Shown piece by piece: positions 61,006-64,000 of a DNA stretch of 64,000 bases (within the stretch, counting starts at the first letter, position 1; every line of letters starts with the position of its first letter). Source of the DNA: Geothrix sp. (GTDB taxonomy: Bacteria > Acidobacteriota > Holophagae > Holophagales > Holophagaceae); contig NZ_CP126625.1 of the NCBI RefSeq assembly GCF_030219325.1, positions 1,786,857 to 1,850,856 on the forward strand, in the 5' to 3' direction. The position numbers and the translations under genes were made by a program. Below the pieces are notes generated by a model. It had not been told where the DNA came from. It did no database searches and saw only the letters and a list, made by a program, of their open reading frames with translations.

Positions 61006-62220
61006 ATGGCTTTGACGGTGGACGGCATTTTTGCGCTCATGCCCGAGCTCTTCCTGCCCGAGAAGGCCCAGGGTCTGACGGTCTCCGTCTACTACCAGGT
61101 GACCGGAGAAGGGGGCGGCGACTACACCTGCCTCATCGAGAACGGGGCCTTCTCCCTGAAGCGGGAGGCCAAGCCGGACGCCACCTCCGTGGTGGTGATC
61201 GCGACCGAGGATTGGATCGCCCTGAACGAAGGCAAGCTCGACCCCATGCAGGCCTTCATGACCGGCAAGCTCAAGGGAACCGGCGATCTGGGCCTGCTCC
61301 AGAAATTCCCCAAGTTCTTCAAGAAGCCCCAGAAGCAGGGCGGGCCGGTGAAGCCGCTCAAGGAGCTGGTGCCGGCGCGGCTGGCGCTGGCCGGGGCGGG
61401 CCTCAAGGTCACCATTGGCGGCGAAAGCTGGGGCGAAGGCGCCGAAGTGGCCGGAGACGAGACGGCGGTGCGCGGTCTGGTCTGCGGGGTGTCCGATCCG
61501 GGCCCGGCATTGTTGGGCGGCCAGCTCCGCTTTGCCGGCGACATGGTGGTGTTGCGCCAGGCCTGGAAGGCCTGGTCTGCCGAGCCCGAGATCAGCTTTC
61601 CCGACACGCCGGGAGGCAAGGCCCTGGCGACCCTGCGCCGCCGTTACCGGGGCGGGGCCAGCGGAACGCTGGAAGTGAAGGTGGACGGCGTGCCCTACCG
61701 CCTGGACTTCAGCCCCGGGGGCCTCTCTGTGCGTCCAGGCGAGGTGGAGGGTGGCGCGGCCCTGGGCATCTCCGATGCCGACTTCGCCGCGCTCAACGCC
61801 GGCAAGTTGAACCTGGTGGCGGCCCTGCTGGGCGGTGCCATCACCGTGAAGGGCGACATGAGCCAGGTGGCGGCCTACACAGCCCATTTCGATGCGGATG
61901 TGAACCCGGCCCAGGGCCTCCTCGAGTCCATGCCGGAGCGGTTCAACGCCGAGAAGGCCGGCGACCTGGAGGCCGTGGTGGGCTACCAGATCGACGACAT
62001 GGGCTACACAGTGTTAATCCGACACGGCGCCTGCATGGTCTTCCCCCGCCTGCTGAAGCCCTGTGATACGCTCCTCAAAGCGAAGGCTGATGACTTCGTC
62101 GCCATGAGCACCGGAACGCTGAACGCCCAGGAGGCTTTCATGACCGGCAAGATCCAGATCGAGGGTGATCCCCTGCTCATGCAGAAGGTGGCGAAGTCGT
62201 TCCGGCGGCCGGAGGCCTGA
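61006..62220 (+). CDS. triple SCP2 sterol-transfer domain protein
   Basis: A 404-residue soluble protein from the ATG at 61006, with GAGG upstream. It is built of three related SCP2-like modules. Module 1 (about 1-100) has CLIENGAFSLKREAKPDAT and ALNEGKLDPMQAFMTGKLKG. Module 2 (about 215-290) has YRLDFSPGGLSVRPG and ALNAGKLNLVAALLGGAITV. Module 3 (about 300-400) has VLIRHGACMVFPRL and STGTLNAQEAFMTGKIQIEG. The repeated G-x-L-x-x-x-x-A-x-x-x-G-x-I motif ends each fold, as in SCP2 proteins that bind hydrophobic ligands. A central segment (~110-210) is unassigned. No signal peptide is seen. The ligand is unknown. Confidence 0.82.
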   Translation: MALTVDGIFALMPELFLPEKAQGLTVSVYYQVTGEGGGDYTCLIENGAFSLKREAKPDATSVVVIATEDWIALNEGKLDPMQAFMTGKLKGTGDLGLLQKFPKFFKKPQKQGGPVKPLKELVPARLALAGAGLKVTIGGESWGEGAEVAGDETAVRGLVCGVSDPGPALLGGQLRFAGDMVVLRQAWKAWSAEPEISFPDTPGGKALATLRRRYRGGASGTLEVKVDGVPYRLDFSPGGLSVRPGEVEGGAALGISDADFAALNAGKLNLVAALLGGAITVKGDMSQVAAYTAHFDADVNPAQGLLESMPERFNAEKAGDLEAVVGYQIDDMGYTVLIRHGACMVFPRLLKPCDTLLKAKADDFVAMSTGTLNAQEAFMTGKIQIEGDPLLMQKVAKSFRRPEA

Positions 62221-62225
62221 CAGCC

Positions 62226-62432
62226 ATGCCCAGAGGGACCGCCCGCAAACCCCAGACCACCCCCAAGGCAGACATGGGGTCCGGGGTGGTGCGGATGGCG
62301 AAGGCGGTACCGACCATGGAACGACCGGCCCCCATGAAGGACCTGGATCCTCCCATGGACAATGGCCTGCCCTGTAGTGGACGGTGTGGACACTGCGACT
62401 GCCACCCGTGCCGGCTGCACGCTCCGATCTGA
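62226..62432 (+). CDS. small cysteine-rich protein
   Basis: A 68-residue protein I do not recognise. It starts 5 bases after the SCP2 gene, with GGAGG about ten bases upstream (inside the SCP2 gene). The first ~48 residues are basic and Pro/Met-rich. The end is CSGRCGHCDCHPC, five Cys and two His within thirteen residues, which looks like a metal- or cluster-binding tail. About three quarters of third codon positions are G or C, like real genes here. Its stop meets the stop of the convergent LytTR gene (TGATCA). It could still be chance. Confidence 0.5.
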   Translation: MPRGTARKPQTTPKADMGSGVVRMAKAVPTMERPAPMKDLDPPMDNGLPCSGRCGHCDCHPCRLHAPI

Positions 62433-63188
62433 TCAGGCCCCTTCCCAGAGTTCGCGGAGACGCTGGAATCCCGCCCGGCTCACGGGCAGGCGGGTGCCGT
62501 CCCGAAGGATGGCGTCGCGGTGTTCCTTGGAGTCCTGCTCGATCCGGACAAGGCGGTCGAGGTTCAGGATGTAACTACGGTGGATGCGGATGAAGCGGCT
62601 CGAATCGAGCTGGGTTTCCAGGCTCGCCAGGGTCTGCTGCTTGAGCAGGTTCTTCCCCTCGGTCCGCAGGAGCACATAGTCATCCTGGGCCTGCACCCAG
62701 TCGAGCCGGTCCAGGTGGACCACGGTGACCTTGGGCCCGTCCTTCACGACGATGCGTTCCAGGGGACGGCCTTGACGGGCGCTGGAGGCTAGGTCCGCGG
62801 CCGGGGCCGGAGGTGCTGTGGGTTGGGCCGACTGCAGGGCCCTCGCCTTGGCCAGGGCCGAGTCGAACCGTTCCTTCGAGAAGGGCTTCAGCAGGTAGTC
62901 CACCGCGTGGGCCTCGAAGGCCCGCAGCGCGTGCTGATCATAGGCCGTGACGAAGACCACCGCCGGGCGCTTGCCCTCGGCCTCGAGCAGCTCGAGCACC
63001 TCGAAGCCATCCAGCTTGGGCATCTGGATGTCCAGGAAGATCAGGTCCGGCTGGTGCTGGGCTGCCGCCTTGATGGCCTCGAAGCCGTTGGCGCACTCGC
63101 CCACGACCTCCACGTCCGGATGGGCCGCCAGGTGCTCGCGCACCACGGCGCGGGCCAGGTCCTCGTCGTCGATGATCAGGGCTTTCAT
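62433..63188 (-). CDS. LytTR-family response regulator
   Basis: A 251-residue regulator from the ATG at 63188. The receiver has the acidic pair LIIDDEDLARA, phospho-acceptor Asp in IFLDIQMPKLDG and switch Lys in DYLLKPFSKERF. An Ala/Pro linker leads to a LytTR DNA-binding domain (IHRSYILNLDRLVRIEQ, PVSRAGFQRLREL), which binds as a beta-type fold. It is co-encoded with the LytS-type kinase through a 4-base overlap (ATGA), so the two form a two-component pair. Targets are unknown. Confidence 0.93.
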   Translation of the reverse strand: MKALIIDDEDLARAVVREHLAAHPDVEVVGECANGFEAIKAAAQHQPDLIFLDIQMPKLDGFEVLELLEAEGKRPAVVFVTAYDQHALRAFEAHAVDYLLKPFSKERFDSALAKARALQSAQPTAPPAPAADLASSARQGRPLERIVVKDGPKVTVVHLDRLDWVQAQDDYVLLRTEGKNLLKQQTLASLETQLDSSRFIRIHRSYILNLDRLVRIEQDSKEHRDAILRDGTRLPVSRAGFQRLRELWEGA

Positions 63189-64000
63189 GGTTCCACCTCG
63201 AGCGGGAATACCAGGGTGACTCGATGGCTGCCGTCCTGCACACCGGCTTCGAAACGGGCCCGGCTGCCAAAGCGCCCCAGCAGGCGCTGGCGGACCTGCC
63301 GCAGGCCGATCCCGAGCCCCTGCGGGGCCGGTGAATCCGCGTCCAGGGGGTTGTCCACCTTCAGGACGACGTATCCCTCCAACACCTCGGCGGCCACGCG
63401 CAGGGTGCCGCCCTCGGGAAGGGCCGCAATGCCGTGCTTGATGGCGTTCTCCACCAGGGGCTGCAGCAGCAGGGTGGGCAGCAGCGCCGGCTCTGCCGCG
63501 GGATCCACCACCCAGGCAAGCTGCAGGCGGGCCCCGAACCGGATCTGCTCGATGGCCAGGTAGGCCCGCGCCAGCTCCAGTTCCTCGCGCAGCGCCACCA
63601 GCCGGCGTTCGCCCAGGCCCAGGCTGCGGCGGAGGAAATCGGAGAGCAGCACGCACATCTCCCGGGCCCGGGCCGGGTCCACAGCCGTCAGGGCCGACAG
63701 GGAGTTGAGGCTGTTGAAGAGGAAGTGGGGATTCAGCTGGGCGCGGAGGGCCTTGAGCTCGGACTCCTGGGCCAGCAGCTGCAGTTCCGCACCCTTGCGC
63801 TCGGCCTCGACGGCCCGGTCCTGGGCCAGCATCAGGTAGCTGAGGGCCACGGAGGCCAGGTAGAGGAGGATGCCCAGGCCCGTGAGCACCGGCAGAGCCG
63901 TGCCCACCCGCTGGGGCAGGGCGCCCAGGCCGGGAATCCAGGCCAGGAGGCGGGCCAGGATCCAGGCCAGGCCGGCCCACAGTCCGCCCATGAGGACGGC
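63185..64000 (-). CDS. LytS/YpdA-type sensor histidine kinase, 5' end outside window
   Basis: The frame is open to the right edge, so the N-terminus may be missing; an ATG at 63991 would give 268 residues but lies in a hydrophobic region typical of the middle of the membrane domain. Helices (GLWAGLAWILARLLAWI and PVLTGLGILLYLASVALSYL) precede the His-kinase motif LRAQLNPHFLFNSLNSLSAL with the phospho-acceptor His, then the ATPase domain with LLLQPLVENAIKHGI and GLGIGLRQVRQRL. It phosphorylates the LytTR regulator encoded next. Confidence 0.9.
   Translation of the reverse strand, partial: AVLMGGLWAGLAWILARLLAWIPGLGALPQRVGTALPVLTGLGILLYLASVALSYLMLAQDRAVEAERKGAELQLLAQESELKALRAQLNPHFLFNSLNSLSALTAVDPARAREMCVLLSDFLRRSLGLGERRLVALREELELARAYLAIEQIRFGARLQLAWVVDPAAEPALLPTLLLQPLVENAIKHGIAALPEGGTLRVAAEVLEGYVVLKVDNPLDADSPAPQGLGIGLRQVRQRLLGRFGSRARFEAGVQDGSHRVTLVFPLEVEP

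Overview
The window is a single high-GC chromosomal segment with uniform codon usage (G or C in most third positions), dense gene packing and frequent TTG/GTG starts. It comes from a Gram-negative bacterium: there are genes for outer-membrane LPS assembly (LptD-like, KdsB, GmhB) and many secreted proteins. A secreted protein related to the VWFA family that is expanded in Acidobacteriota (57893-59089), together with the overall gene set, suggests an acidobacterium of the Holophaga/Geothrix type. That assignment is inference; no rRNA gene lies here. I see no transposase, integrase, phage gene, CRISPR array or base-composition island.

Layout. (1) 1-3769: a partial EAL-CBS c-di-GMP phosphodiesterase, a chemoreceptor and a YfiR-like periplasmic protein. 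(2) 3788-9250, minus strand: a tight six-gene run of GNAT acetyltransferase, PlsC-type acyltransferase, ureohydrolase, small unknown protein, Gcr-family membrane protein and DUF2911 protein. (3) 9438-19686: a complete phosphate module. PiT transporter and its DUF47 partner read left, phoR reads right, and phoB-phoU-pstB-pstA-pstC-pstS read left from a promoter region with a candidate Pho box. PstA and PstC carry large extra periplasmic domains. (4) 20013-29656: RNase E/G, ZIP transporter, LptD-like protein, a pseudo-receiver diguanylate cyclase, alanine racemase, thioredoxin reductase and KdsB. (5) 29740-39813: a chemosensory and signalling run of cheA, cheW, fabH, rsmD, a six-helix MCP-like protein, a hybrid-type sensor kinase and a receiver-GAF-pseudokinase.

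(6) 39818-46600: an orphan CoA-transferase alpha subunit, a TolB-like propeller, GmhB, SfsA, gcvT, gcvH, a MltD-type transglycosylase, and a tRNA-Ala(GGC) with its own promoter and terminator. (7) 46654-56848: ABC-F protein, class-3 aldehyde dehydrogenase, CPBP protease, tryptophanase-like lyase, coaX-birA, a DRE-TIM (LeuA-like) enzyme and Ppx/GppA. (8) 56903-64000: polysaccharide deacetylase, VWFA-related protein, a BlaI repressor with twin operators over its promoter followed by an M56 protease-TonB fusion, a triple SCP2-domain protein, a 68-residue cysteine-rich protein, and a LytS/LytTR two-component pair running off the right edge.

The least-explained items are the pseudokinase output of the chemosensory region, the BlaI/M56-TonB relay without a beta-lactam sensor, and the triple-SCP2/Cys-rich pair. 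None of these is proven to be a new system; each is flagged with a decisive check.
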